Of a stretch of DNA of 64,000 nt, positions 40,132 through 49,223 are shown one piece after another. Under the pieces are notes generated by a model that was given only the letters and a program-made list of their open reading frames with translations, made no database searches and was not told the origin of the DNA. The stretch's first letter is position 1, and each line of letters opens with the position of its first letter. Source of the DNA: Streptomyces sp. NBC_01264 (lineage in GTDB: Bacteria; Actinomycetota; Actinomycetes; Streptomycetales; Streptomycetaceae); the NCBI RefSeq assembly GCF_026340675.1, contig NZ_JAPEOX010000002.1, positions 620,001-684,000 on the forward strand. The letters run 5' to 3'. The translations under genes were made by a program, and so were the position numbers.

Positions 40132-42110
40132 GGGTTCTCCAAGGTTCGGGGCTCGGGCGCGGCGCGCCGTATGAAGCCGAGGTAGCTGCCGCCGGCGGCG
40201 ATCGTGAGGAAGAACATCCCGGCGAACATCGGGAAGCTGAGGGCGTCGAAGGTGGCCGCGCTGACCAGGGCGACGAGGGCCGAGGCGAAGAAGGCCTGGC
40301 CCAGCTCCCGGTCGGACTCGCCGGCGGCGAGACGGCGGATCGCGCCGCCCTGGTGGATTCCGGTGAAGAAGAGCGCCAGGAGCGCGAGCAGACCCAGCAG
40401 GCCCATCTCGGCCAGGGTCAGCATGTACTGGTTGTCGGTGAAGAAGTAGAGGTCCGGGGTGAAGGTGCCCAGCCCCCGGCCGAACAGCGGGCGCTCCTCC
40501 AGGTAGGGCACGATCGCGCTGTACTTGACGGTGCGGGCCTGGGTGCTGCTGTCGGAGTTCGACACGAAGGACGCGAAGAGCGTGGTGATCGTGCCGATCA
40601 GTCCGGGGACCATGACCTTGAAGACGGCCACCGAGCCGAGCAGCAGCCCGAAGGTGGTCCAGCGGCGCTGCGGCTTCCACCGCGGGACCATCACCAGGAC
40701 CACGATGAGGGCGCCGATGATGGAGGTCCGCGACACCGTCAGCGGCAGGGCGCCGCCCATCAGCGCCACCGGCGCCCAGCGGCGCCAGCGTTTCAGGTGC
40801 GCCCGGACCGGATCGAAGGCCTGCTGGATCGCGAAGGGCAGCAGCAGGGCGAGCATGCCGCCGAACTCCAGGGGCTGCGCGGTGGTCGAGCGGGGCCTGG
40901 TGAACGCCCCGCGGTCCAGGGTGGTGATCTGCGCGACGCTCGACTGGAGACCCGGGATGCTGATCTTCTCGGCGATGTTCGTCGCGGTGAAGAAGTCGTA
41001 GTAGCCGATGGCGGCGACCACCGCCCCCATCACGACGGCCCGCCGCAGCAGCACGTCCAGGCGGGCCCGGTCCTGGATCCCCGCGGTGATCAGCACCACC
41101 AGCGACACCCAGACCAGCAGTCCGATCAGCCCGCGGTCGGCGCCCAGCACCTCCTTGTGCGAGCTGCCCCGGGAGGCGTTCGCCAGGTACGAGGCCAGGA
41201 CGGAGACGGCCAGCAGCCACATGGCGACCCGGGGCAGCCGGGTGCCGGGGGTCGGTCTGATCCGGCCGGTCAGCCAGGTCGCCAGGTACCAGAACAGGGC
41301 CAGGAGCGCGAAGACGTTGGCCGGGGTGCCCACGCCCCCGAGGCCCGGCAGGGTCAGGTTCGAGGGGATGAAGAAGGCCATCCCCAGATAGCCGGTGAGC
41401 AGCGCGGTGGCGTCCAGCTCGCGGTGGCGCGTCCGCTTGCGCACGCGCGGCGTGTTCTTGCCGGCCTGGCCGGCCGCCGCCTCTGCGGCCTCACGCCTCC
41501 GCCGGCGGCTCGCCAGCAGGCTCTCGAGGACGAAGGAGGCGGTGAATCCGGCGACCAGGCCGGCGATGAGCACGGCGAGGACCTGCTGATAGCGGGCCTT
41601 GAGCTGCGGTTTCGGGGTCTGCGGCAGCACCACGGGGGCGGCCTGCACGTAGTACTGGCGCTTGACCTTCGCCGCCGACTGGAGGGCATCGAGCTGCTCC
41701 CCGGCGAAGTCGGTGAGCGTGGTGGTCTCCTTGAGCACCTTCGCCCGGTTGGTGCCCGTGACGGTCAGCGTGAGCATCGGTCCCGAGGCGTTCGCGGCGA
41801 AGCCGACCGTGTAGGGGTCGGTCACCCCGAGCCCTTGCAGGGCCCGGGCCGCGTCCGCGCCCGATAGGGTCCTGATCAGCACGTCGGCGGTCACCACGAG
41901 CGAACCGCCCGCGTTCGCGATGGGGTTGCCGAAGGTGGGGGCCAGTTCGGCCACGGCCGTGGAGTCGAGCAGCGCCACCGAGCTCTGGGACTGGTAGGCC
42001 ACCGGAACCGACTGGTAGAGCTGCACTCCCGCGAGGACTCCGCACAGGGTCAGGGGCGCCATGACGTACCAGCGACGCCGCAGTACGGCTCCTATCTCAC
42101 CGATGTTCAC
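40056..42110 (-). CDS. Wzz-like domain fused to O-antigen polymerase/ligase (Wzy) domain
   Basis: This 684-residue protein starts at GTG 42110, with AGGGAG upstream. Residues 1-220 form a complete Wzz-like module: RRRWYVMAPLTLCGVLAGVQLY, extracellular loop, then PQTPKPQLKARYQQVLAVLIAGLVAGF. After a basic linker, residues about 235-660 form a polytopic O-antigen polymerase/ligase-like domain with about ten helices. Its large loop carries RTVKYSAIVPYLEERPLFGRGLGTF, a typical Wzy/WaaL segment. One polypeptide would therefore couple chain-length control and polymerisation. The region downstream encodes the overlapping GT2. The tail is Pro/Ala-rich. Confidence 0.85.
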   Translation of the reverse strand: MNIGEIGAVLRRRWYVMAPLTLCGVLAGVQLYQSVPVAYQSQSSVALLDSTAVAELAPTFGNPIANAGGSLVVTADVLIRTLSGADAARALQGLGVTDPYTVGFAANASGPMLTLTVTGTNRAKVLKETTTLTDFAGEQLDALQSAAKVKRQYYVQAAPVVLPQTPKPQLKARYQQVLAVLIAGLVAGFTASFVLESLLASRRRRREAAEAAAGQAGKNTPRVRKRTRHRELDATALLTGYLGMAFFIPSNLTLPGLGGVGTPANVFALLALFWYLATWLTGRIRPTPGTRLPRVAMWLLAVSVLASYLANASRGSSHKEVLGADRGLIGLLVWVSLVVLITAGIQDRARLDVLLRRAVVMGAVVAAIGYYDFFTATNIAEKISIPGLQSSVAQITTLDRGAFTRPRSTTAQPLEFGGMLALLLPFAIQQAFDPVRAHLKRWRRWAPVALMGGALPLTVSRTSIIGALIVVLVMVPRWKPQRRWTTFGLLLGSVAVFKVMVPGLIGTITTLFASFVSNSDSSTQARTVKYSAIVPYLEERPLFGRGLGTFTPDLYFFTDNQYMLTLAEMGLLGLLALLALFFTGIHQGGAIRRLAAGESDRELGQAFFASALVALVSAATFDALSFPMFAGMFFLTIAAGGSYLGFIRRAAPEPRTLENPCPPTAQLPAPQPTAARTGRMQPAP

Positions 42111-42192
42111 GAACGCTCCCTCGCAACTGCCCGGGAACCGTTGGCGTGTTGGCCGGCGTCCTGGGAAGATCGAACACGACGGAAGGAATCCT

Positions 42193-42888
42193 GTGTCGCC
42201 TGGTGAGCTGTTCCGCACGTTGCGCCGCCGCTGGTACGTGCTGGTCCTGGCGGCAGCGCTCGCGGCCGTCGGGGCCCTCCAGGTGCTCCGGCCCACCACG
42301 ACCTACGTGAGCACCGCGATCGTCGTCCTCAAGCCGCCGGTGACCAGCAACCAGCCGAACCAGCTGGCCAATCTGCAGCCGCCGCTGGCCGCCGTGTCCC
42401 TCGCCGTGGTGGAGCAGTTGGACTCCGCCGACGGGGAGGCCGAACTGCGCGCCGCCGGGGTGGCGGGCACCTACCGGCTGATCCCGCGCAACAGCGGTAC
42501 GAGCGTCACCCCGCGCTATCTGATCCCCTCCCTCCAGGTCCAGGCGGAGCACACGGACCCGGCCACGGCCGACCGCTCGGTGCGAGCGGTCGTCGAGGTC
42601 TACGGGAAGCACCTCTCGGACATGCAGGCCGAGCAGAAGATCCCGGCGGCGGGGCGGATGAGCGTCACGCTGCTCGTCGCGCCGTCCGCGGTGGCACAGC
42701 TCGGGACCAAGAGCCGCGGACTGGCCGGGACGGCGCTCCTGGCCCTGGTCGCCGGGGTGGCCTGCGCGGTGTGGACCGATCGGTTCCTGGCGGGCCGCGC
42801 CCGGCGCCGGCGCGTTCGCGCCGGCGCCGGGGACGGCGGGCAGGAGCGGGACGCGAGTCCCGTGCCGGCGACCGCGGCGGCCCGCTGA
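42193..42888 (+). CDS. Second stand-alone Wzz-like membrane protein
   Basis: This 231-residue protein starts at GTG 42193, after AAGGA, and is divergent from the Wzz-Wzy fusion gene across 82 bp. It has the same plan as the other Wzz-like proteins: a LFRTLRRRWYVLVLAAALAAVGALQVL first helix, TTYVSTAIVVLKPPVTSNQ, an extracytoplasmic domain, then GTALLALVAGVACAVWTDRFLAGR. The C-terminus is basic and Gly/Arg-rich. It has no PxxP-kinase module. It converges with the GT2 gene at 42945. Confidence 0.8.
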   Translation: MSPGELFRTLRRRWYVLVLAAALAAVGALQVLRPTTTYVSTAIVVLKPPVTSNQPNQLANLQPPLAAVSLAVVEQLDSADGEAELRAAGVAGTYRLIPRNSGTSVTPRYLIPSLQVQAEHTDPATADRSVRAVVEVYGKHLSDMQAEQKIPAAGRMSVTLLVAPSAVAQLGTKSRGLAGTALLALVAGVACAVWTDRFLAGRARRRRVRAGAGDGGQERDASPVPATAAAR

Positions 42889-42912
42889 TACAGCGGGCCG
42901 CCCGGCCGCCAA

Positions 42913-42930
42913 CGCCCCTGGTTCGGGGCG
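42913..42930. terminator. Small hairpin between convergent polysaccharide genes
   Basis: CGCCCC (42913-42918) pairs with GGGGCG (42925-42930) around a 6-nt loop, in the 56 bp between the Wzz-like gene and the convergent GT2 gene. Weak compared with other terminators in the window. Confidence 0.4.
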
Positions 42931-42944
42931 GTGGTGCGTTGTCA

Positions 42945-43991
42945 TCAGATCCCTCGGCGCTTCCAGGACTGCCACCAGAGCCATTCGCGTCCCCGGTCGG
43001 CGACGGCCGAGAGCACCAGTGGCTGGAGGTACGGCATCACGCGGGCCCCGATCCGCCGCCGCCGGCGCAGGGCCCCGTACTCGGCGAGCGAGGTGTACCG
43101 AGGCAGGCACTCGGCGGCGAAAGCCTCCAACTCCTCGACCGGGACCACCCCGGTGCGCCCGCGGTCGTACGCCCGGTAGGCGCGCCGCAGCGCGTACCGG
43201 GCGAGCCGGGTGCGGGCCGCCGTGGACAGCCGGCCCGCCTCCGGGAGCAGGCCGCCGCACTTCTCCAGCACCGAGTCGAAGGCGACGAGGCGCTGGCGCA
43301 GGTCGTCGAGCTGACCGCCGAAGTCCGTGGTGGACATGTTGTTGCCGTGAACCCGGTAGAAGGCCTGGTCGGCGCCGCGGACGTAGCCCACGTCGGCGTG
43401 GGCCGCGAGCCGCATCCACATTTCGATGTCCCCGGCGTGCGGAAGGTCCGGGTCGTAGCCCCCGACCTTCCGCTGGAGGCTGGTGCGCACGACCACCTCG
43501 GGTGAGGTGATGCACCCGGTGCCTTCCCGGAAGCGCCGCTCCAGCCACCACCGGCCCGGATAGACCACCGAGCCGGTGGACCGGGTACGGGCCGCGGGCA
43601 GCGGCCCGCCGTGCTGGAACCGCAGCGGCCTGCCGTAGGCGAAACCGGCCTGCGGGTGGGCGTCGAGCAGGGCCGCGGCGCGCACCAGGGCGCCGGGGAC
43701 CAGCCGGTCGTCGGCGGAGAGCAGGGCGACGTAGTCCCCGTCCGCCCACTCCAGCAGGCCCTCGTTGTAGGTGGCGATGTGGCCCTGGTTCTTCTCGTGG
43801 ACCCGGACCTCGATCCGGGGGTCGGCCGCCGCGAGGGCGCGCGCGACCTCCGCGGAGTCGTCGGGGGAGGCGTCGTCGATGATCAGTACCCGTACGTCGA
43901 CGCCTTCCTGTTCGTCCAGGACGCTCTTGACGCAGTCGGCCAGGAAGTGGCCGTACTTGTAGCAGGGGATCACCACGCTGACGGTGCTCAC
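42945..43991 (-). CDS. Family 2 glycosyltransferase
   Basis: This 348-residue protein starts at GTG 43991, overlapping the stop of the giant secreted protein (GTGA, 43988-43991), with GGAGG upstream. The GT-A domain is clear: VSVVIPCYKYGHFLADCVKSVL, VLIIDDASPDDSAEVARAL, EKNQGHIATYNEGL and LLSADDRLVPGAL. GGYDPDLPHAGDIEMWMRLA is the acceptor-side motif. The C-terminal 130 residues are helical and basic. It is the last gene of the long minus-strand polysaccharide operon that starts at 52585. Confidence 0.9.
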   Translation of the reverse strand: MSTVSVVIPCYKYGHFLADCVKSVLDEQEGVDVRVLIIDDASPDDSAEVARALAAADPRIEVRVHEKNQGHIATYNEGLLEWADGDYVALLSADDRLVPGALVRAAALLDAHPQAGFAYGRPLRFQHGGPLPAARTRSTGSVVYPGRWWLERRFREGTGCITSPEVVVRTSLQRKVGGYDPDLPHAGDIEMWMRLAAHADVGYVRGADQAFYRVHGNNMSTTDFGGQLDDLRQRLVAFDSVLEKCGGLLPEAGRLSTAARTRLARYALRRAYRAYDRGRTGVVPVEELEAFAAECLPRYTSLAEYGALRRRRRIGARVMPYLQPLVLSAVADRGREWLWWQSWKRRGI

Positions 43992-46900
43992 TGGCCGGGC
44001 ACCTCCGTGGATCCCTCCGTGAGCGGGGCGGGGGGCGTGGTGGTGAAGACCGGGCCGACCCAGTAGTTCACCGATCCGAAGGTGTTGTTCGGGAAGACCG
44101 TGGCCGACCCGTACTTGTAGAGGCCGTTGCCGTTGCCCGCGCCGCCGCCGTCGGCCGGGGCCACCAGCGGGTAGGAACGGTGCGCGGCGCCGAAGTAGCC
44201 GCCGTCCACGGCGTACTTGCCGTTCGGCGCGTGGTACGAGGCCACGTACTCGGTGTTCGCGGTGACGGCCACCGGGGTGGTGAAGTGCAGCTGCTGCCAG
44301 CCGGACAGGGTCTCGCTGCCGAAGGTTCCGGTGGCCAGGAGCGTGCCGTTGGCGGACCACAGGCTGCCGGTGTGCGTTCCGGTGTTCCCCGGGCCCTTGT
44401 AGAAGGTGATGCCGGTGACGTAGCCGCCGACCGTGGACTGGAAACGGGTGCCCAGTTCCACGGAGTTGGTGTCGTCGTTGACGTTGGCGGTGGTCGGGGT
44501 GGCGTTCGGACCCCACAGGGTGCAGGGGCAGTTCACCGCCGGCGGGCTCGTGCTGGTGGTGAAGGTCCAGGTGACCGGCGCGGCCATGGCGTTGCCCCAC
44601 AGATCGGCCACCTGGACCGACGCCGTGTAGGTGGTGCCCAGTGCCAGTTCGCTGGAGGGGGTGAAGGTGGCGCTGTTGGACACGTCGAGGACCTTGCTGC
44701 CCGGGACGGTGGCGCCGCCGGGGTCCTTGACGGTGAACACCAGGGTGTCGGCGTCCACGGCCGCGTTGAAGGTGGCCTTCACCGTCGCGGTGATCGCGGT
44801 ACCGGTCGCCGCGGACTGCGGGCTGGTCGAGGTGACGGTGGGGGGCGTCGTGCTGGCGGTTGCCGTGTCCAGGACCGCGTCCACCCAGTAGTTGCTGCCG
44901 GAGGAGGCGGTGGAGGGGAAGCCGCCGGTGCCGCTGTAGCGGTAGACGCCGTTGCCGCCGTCGGTGCCGCTCTTGAGCGCGGTGAACGGGGCCAGCCCGG
45001 CGTCGGCCGAGGCGAAGGTGGTGTCGTAGGAGTATCCGCCGTTGGGGGCGAAGTAGGAGGCGATGTAGGTGGTGTTGGCCTTGACGGGGATCGGCGAGGA
45101 GAAGTTGAGCTGCTGCCAGCCCGAGGCCGTCTCGTTGGTGAAGGTGCCCGTGGCCAGGCGCTGGCCGGAGTTGCTCCACAGGCTGCCCGTGTGGGTGCCG
45201 GTGTTGGCCGGGGACTTGTAGAAGCGGACGCCCGTGATCGAACCGGGCACCGAGGAGCGGATCTTGACGCCGAGTTCCACGGCGCTGCCGTCTCCGGCGT
45301 TCACCGTGCCCGGCACGGCCGCTGCGGGCCAGACGGTGCAGGGGCACTGCTGGGGGCCCACGGTCAGCGGAACGGTGGTGGTGGCACCGATGTTGACGCT
45401 GTCGTCCACCGCGCGGACCTTGATCGACGCGGAACCGGGGGTGGTCGGGGTCCACTTGTAGCTCCAGGACCCGACGCCCGTGGTGGCCTTCCAGGTGGTT
45501 CCGCCGTCGGTGGAGACCTCCACGCGGGCGACGACTCCGCCGCCGCTGTCGGAGGCGGTGCCCGTGATGGTGACGGGCCTCAGGGCGGGCACCGTGGCGT
45601 TCGCCGCGGGGCTGGTCACGGTGATGACCGGGCCGGTGTGGTCCGCGGAGGCGGTGGCCGTGAGCAGGTTGCTCTGCAGGGACTTGGGCTGGACCCCCAT
45701 GTCGGCGAAGATGTTGACCGTCGCCTGCTGCATCCGCTTGTCCTCGGTGACCACCGCGTCGTCCGGGTTCCCGGTCGGCATGTTGGTCAGGCCCCAGGAC
45801 CACTGCACGGTGCCGGAGCCGAAGACCAGGGCGCCCGAGGTCTGGTCCCGGAACGCGACCAGGCTGTGCGTCGCGGTCCCGTTGCCGTACGTGTTCCCGT
45901 AGTCGAGGCGGTACTTGCCGTCGGTGATGTCCACCGTGGTGGACGACATCGCGATCTGCCCGGCCGGGCGCGCCGCGTCCTCCACGTCACTGTCCCACTC
46001 GTAGCCGAGCGTGCCGACGGGGAAGGTGGCGGTCTGGGAGGGGGTCAGGTTCGCGACGGTGGTGTTCCGCCACAGCCGCATCTTGGCGTACGCGCCGGGG
46101 ACGGTGATCGCGTCGCTGCGGTAGCCGTTCACGCTGAACAGGGAGCCGGTGACCTGGTTCTGCGGCTGGTAGGGGCGGCCGTTCGTGGCGCTGGCCGGGT
46201 CCATGAAGGTGCCGGTCCAGATGCCGCTCGGGTCGGGGATGCCGTTGGGCTGCGGGAAGGAGAGCTTGGTCTCCTTGTAGCAGACCAGGGTCCGGTTGGC
46301 CGTGTTGGCCCCGTCGATGCTGGGGGCCAGACGGGTCTTCCAGAAGACCTCGTTGCCGGCGAAGTAGGTCTGGTTGACGCCCGCGTGGCGAGCGTTCAGG
46401 GCGTTGGTGAACTGGTCCTGGGTCCAGTACTCGTCGTGCCCCGAGGACATGAACACCTTGTGGTTCTGCAGCTGGGTCGCGCCCTTGGTCGACATGTCGA
46501 TGCCCGACATGTAGCTGACGTCGTACCCGTTGCGCTCCAGCCAGGCGACCATCTGGTACTCGGACCCGTAGATGCCGTTCTCACCGCCGATGTCCATCGG
46601 CCGGTTGTAACTGACCTCGTAGGCACGGCCGTCGGGGGCGGGGCCGGCGCCGTCGTACAGGTCCTGGCCGCCGTAGTTGTTGTACGCCTGCCAGGTCTGG
46701 TCACTGGTCTGCACGACGATGTCGGAGTGACTGGAGTCGTTGCGGACCACGAACGGGTAGGGCATGACCCCGTTGCCGTCCGCCTGGTCGAAGTTGACGA
46801 TGTAGAGGCCGGAGACGGCGTCGGAGGGCACCGTCCAGTTGGCGGTGACCGGCCAGTTGCCGCAGTCGACCAGCCCGGTGGAGGCCTTCTTCGTGCAGGC

Positions 46901-47287
46901 CGCCGGATTGCCGCTCTGCGGGAAGTTGGCCGGGTAGGTCTGGGCGGCCTGGGCCGCGGTCGACATCAGCCGGGCCCCGTCACCTCCGTAGTGGCCGAGC
47001 CGGTAGACCGAGACCTTGTAGGCGGTCGGCGACTGGACCTTGAACTGCAGGGTCTCGCCCGCCTGCACGCTCTCCTTGGCCGGGAAGCCCTTGATGTCGC
47101 CGTAGGCGCTGGGTGCGAACCAGTCGGACATCGGTGTGCCCGCCTTCGAGTTCTCGCACACGATCGCATTGGAGCCGGGGCCGCACGGGTCCGCCGCGAC
47201 CGCCACCGATGGCGGCAGCGCCGCCGCCATCAGGGCCGCCACCACGGTGAAGAGCCCGTACCGCAGCAGCCTTGTCCGTCTGTTCAT
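43988..47287 (-). CDS. Giant secreted protein: DMFase-beta-like domain, Ig-like domains and two DUF4082 modules
   Basis: This is a 1099-residue protein. ATG 47287 follows GAGG. A signal peptide of about 31 residues precedes the mature form. Residues about 35-520 resemble the large-subunit-like domain of N,N-dimethylformamidase (GDIKGFPAKESVQAGETLQF, YKVSVYRLGHYGGDGARL, SGHDEYWTQDQFTNALNAR, YFAGNEVFWKTRL). This family is often seen in secreted actinobacterial proteins near polysaccharide genes. Then come an Ig-like module (ADHTGPVITVTSPAANATVP), DUF4082 from about 645 (CPCTVWPAAAVPG), a Big_5-like module (about 815-905), and a second DUF4082 from about 918 (CPCTLWGPNATP). DUF4082 is thought to be carbohydrate related. 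It probably acts on or binds the exported polymer. Enzymatic activity is unproven. Confidence 0.8.
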   Translation of the reverse strand: MNRRTRLLRYGLFTVVAALMAAALPPSVAVAADPCGPGSNAIVCENSKAGTPMSDWFAPSAYGDIKGFPAKESVQAGETLQFKVQSPTAYKVSVYRLGHYGGDGARLMSTAAQAAQTYPANFPQSGNPAACTKKASTGLVDCGNWPVTANWTVPSDAVSGLYIVNFDQADGNGVMPYPFVVRNDSSHSDIVVQTSDQTWQAYNNYGGQDLYDGAGPAPDGRAYEVSYNRPMDIGGENGIYGSEYQMVAWLERNGYDVSYMSGIDMSTKGATQLQNHKVFMSSGHDEYWTQDQFTNALNARHAGVNQTYFAGNEVFWKTRLAPSIDGANTANRTLVCYKETKLSFPQPNGIPDPSGIWTGTFMDPASATNGRPYQPQNQVTGSLFSVNGYRSDAITVPGAYAKMRLWRNTTVANLTPSQTATFPVGTLGYEWDSDVEDAARPAGQIAMSSTTVDITDGKYRLDYGNTYGNGTATHSLVAFRDQTSGALVFGSGTVQWSWGLTNMPTGNPDDAVVTEDKRMQQATVNIFADMGVQPKSLQSNLLTATASADHTGPVITVTSPAANATVPALRPVTITGTASDSGGGVVARVEVSTDGGTTWKATTGVGSWSYKWTPTTPGSASIKVRAVDDSVNIGATTTVPLTVGPQQCPCTVWPAAAVPGTVNAGDGSAVELGVKIRSSVPGSITGVRFYKSPANTGTHTGSLWSNSGQRLATGTFTNETASGWQQLNFSSPIPVKANTTYIASYFAPNGGYSYDTTFASADAGLAPFTALKSGTDGGNGVYRYSGTGGFPSTASSGSNYWVDAVLDTATASTTPPTVTSTSPQSAATGTAITATVKATFNAAVDADTLVFTVKDPGGATVPGSKVLDVSNSATFTPSSELALGTTYTASVQVADLWGNAMAAPVTWTFTTSTSPPAVNCPCTLWGPNATPTTANVNDDTNSVELGTRFQSTVGGYVTGITFYKGPGNTGTHTGSLWSANGTLLATGTFGSETLSGWQQLHFTTPVAVTANTEYVASYHAPNGKYAVDGGYFGAAHRSYPLVAPADGGGAGNGNGLYKYGSATVFPNNTFGSVNYWVGPVFTTTPPAPLTEGSTEVPGQ

Positions 47288-47331
47288 CCGAACCTCATTT
47301 GGGAGTGCCTGGGGTGATGCGACGCCTGGCG

Positions 47332-48447
47332 TCAGCGCAGCGCTGCTGAGAGCGCGACCACGACCCGCTGCTGTTGGGCGGCGGTGATCTGCGGGAAGAG
47401 AGGGAGGGAGAGCATCCGGTCGGCCGCCAGCTCCGCGTGCGGGAAGGCCCCGCGGCCGCGGCCGAGGTGGGCGAAGGCCGGAGTGAGGTGGACCGGGGCC
47501 GGATAGTGCACGCCCGCGCCGATGCCCTCGGCGTTGAGCTTGCCGACGACCGCGTCGCGGTCCGCTCCGCTGACCCGGATGACGTACAGGTGCCAGACGT
47601 GCACGTTGCCCGGAGCCGTGACCGGCAGGGTGAGGCGGCCGGTGGCCGCCAGGTCCGCGAGCAGCGCGTCGTAGCGGGCGGCGGCGGCCCGGCGGGCCTC
47701 GTTCCCCCCGGCGAGCCGGGCCAGTTTGGCCCGCAGCACGACGGCCTGCAGACCGTCGAGCCTGCTGTTGAAACCGGCCACGTCGTGCCGGTACTTGGCG
47801 ACGCCGCCGTGGTTGGCCAGCGCCCGGACCAGGTCGGCGGCCTCCTCGTCGTCGGTCACCACCGCGCCGGCGTCCCCGTAGGCGCCGAGGTTCTTGCCCG
47901 GGTAGAAGCTGGTCGCGGCGATCCCGCCGCTGCCGGGGGTGCGGCCCTCGCGGGAGGCGCCCTGGCTCTGCGCGGCGTCCTCGACGATCTTCGCGTACGA
48001 GGGCAGGCCCGCGGCCAGCGCGCCGGTGTCGGCGCACTGCCCGTACAGGTGGACCGGGACCACCGCGCGGGTGGCCGGGGTCACCGCGTCGAGCGCGGCC
48101 TGCGGGTCCAGCAGCAGGGTGTCGGGGAGGCAGTCGGCCAGCACCGGCTTGGCGCCGATCCGGGCGACGGCTCCGGCGGTGGCGATGAAGGTGTTCGCGG
48201 GCAGGACGACCTCGTCGCCGACGCCCACTCCGCTCGCCCGCAGGGCCAGTTCCAGGGCGTCGGTGCCGTTGGCCACGCCGACGCAGTGTCCGACCCCGGC
48301 GAAGGCCGCGTACTCGCGCTCGAAGGCCCGGACCTCCTCGCCGCCGATGAAGGCGGTGTCGGCCAGGACCCGGTCGAATCCCGCACGTAATTCGTCCGCG
48401 ACCTCGGCGTGCGCTGCCTTCAGGTCGACGAGCGGTATCTGGTTCAT
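47332..48447 (-). CDS. DegT/DnrJ/EryC1 sugar aminotransferase (WbpE/WlbC-like)
   Basis: This 371-residue protein starts at ATG 48447, overlapping the acyltransferase stop (48444-48447). The opening IPLVDLKAAHAEVADEL, VGVANGTDALELALRASGVG and VEDAAQSQGA are followed by the PLP lysine in FYPGKNLGAYGDAGAVVT (about residue 185) and GFNSRLDGLQAVVLRAKL. This subgroup (WlbC, WbpE, QdtB, FdtB) makes 3-amino sugars from 3-keto nucleotide sugars using glutamate. In this locus it would convert the product of the Gfo/Idh dehydrogenase into UDP-GlcNAc(3NH2)A. Confidence 0.85.
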   Translation of the reverse strand: MNQIPLVDLKAAHAEVADELRAGFDRVLADTAFIGGEEVRAFEREYAAFAGVGHCVGVANGTDALELALRASGVGVGDEVVLPANTFIATAGAVARIGAKPVLADCLPDTLLLDPQAALDAVTPATRAVVPVHLYGQCADTGALAAGLPSYAKIVEDAAQSQGASREGRTPGSGGIAATSFYPGKNLGAYGDAGAVVTDDEEAADLVRALANHGGVAKYRHDVAGFNSRLDGLQAVVLRAKLARLAGGNEARRAAAARYDALLADLAATGRLTLPVTAPGNVHVWHLYVIRVSGADRDAVVGKLNAEGIGAGVHYPAPVHLTPAFAHLGRGRGAFPHAELAADRMLSLPLFPQITAAQQQRVVVALSAALR

Positions 48448-49223
48448 GCGGCTGTGCTCCCCATCCGTGTCTCCGGCCCGCGGCCGGTCTCCAACTCATC
48501 GGCCCGCAGCTCGTCGAGCGCCGGGCCCCCCGCCTCGCGCAGCCGGCGGGCGGGGCTTCCGGCCCACACCTCGCCGGCCGGTACGTCGGCCAGGACCGTG
48601 CTTCCCATCCCGGTCAGCGACCAGGCGCCGACCTCGGTGTACTCCCGGACCAGCGCGCCGGCGCCCACGTAGGCCCCGCGCCCCAGCCGGACCCCGCCCC
48701 CGAGGCGGACCCCGGAGGCCAGGGTGGCGAAGTCCCCGACCTCGTCGTCGTGGGTGAGGACCACGTGCGGCATGACCGCCACATGGGCCCCGACCCGTAC
48801 CGCGGCCGTCAGTACGCAGTGCGCGAGGAGCACCGTGCCCGGCCCGAGGACCGAGGAACCGGAGAGCGCCGCCGTGGGGTGGACCACGGTGGCGTACCGG
48901 CTCTCGGGCAGGGCCAGGCGCCGCACCAGGCGGGCCCGTACCCCGTAGTCGCGGGGGCTGCCGACGCAGACCACCGCGCGGGCGTCCGGGCGTTCGTGCA
49001 CCAGCGCGCTGCCGCCCAGCACGGGAACCCCGTCGACCTCCCGCCCGTGCAGGGCCGGATCGTCGTCGAGGTGCCCGGCGAGCCGCCAGCGCGGGACCCG
49101 GTCCGCCGCCAGGTCGGCGGCGGCCGCGTCCCGTACGGCCTGGGCCGTCTCCCGGGCGAAACCGCCCGCGCCGACGATCAGCAGGTCCTCGGTCGCCGCG
49201 GCCCCGGTGACGGCGGCGGTCAT
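48444..49223 (-). CDS. NeuD/PglD-like sugar O/N-acyltransferase
   Basis: This 259-residue protein starts at ATG 49223, overlapping the previous stop by 4 bp. The N-terminal Rossmann-like domain (DLLIVGAGGFARETAQAVRD, LAGHLDDDPALHGREVDGVPVLGG) binds the nucleotide sugar. From about 120 a left-handed beta-helix follows (ATVVHPTAALSGSSVLGPGTV, VAVMPHVVLTHDDEVGDFATL with the probable catalytic His, SLTGMGSTVLADVPAGEVWAG). PglD-like enzymes acetylate 4-amino sugars made by the aminotransferase type encoded just upstream, so this pair probably works together. Confidence 0.85.
   Translation of the reverse strand: MTAAVTGAAATEDLLIVGAGGFARETAQAVRDAAAADLAADRVPRWRLAGHLDDDPALHGREVDGVPVLGGSALVHERPDARAVVCVGSPRDYGVRARLVRRLALPESRYATVVHPTAALSGSSVLGPGTVLLAHCVLTAAVRVGAHVAVMPHVVLTHDDEVGDFATLASGVRLGGGVRLGRGAYVGAGALVREYTEVGAWSLTGMGSTVLADVPAGEVWAGSPARRLREAGGPALDELRADELETGRGPETRMGSTAA

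Noticed and set aside
44180..47317. A 1045-codon plus-strand open frame
   Set aside because: It is antisense to the secreted DUF4082 protein gene, whose protein shows signal peptide and recognisable domains.
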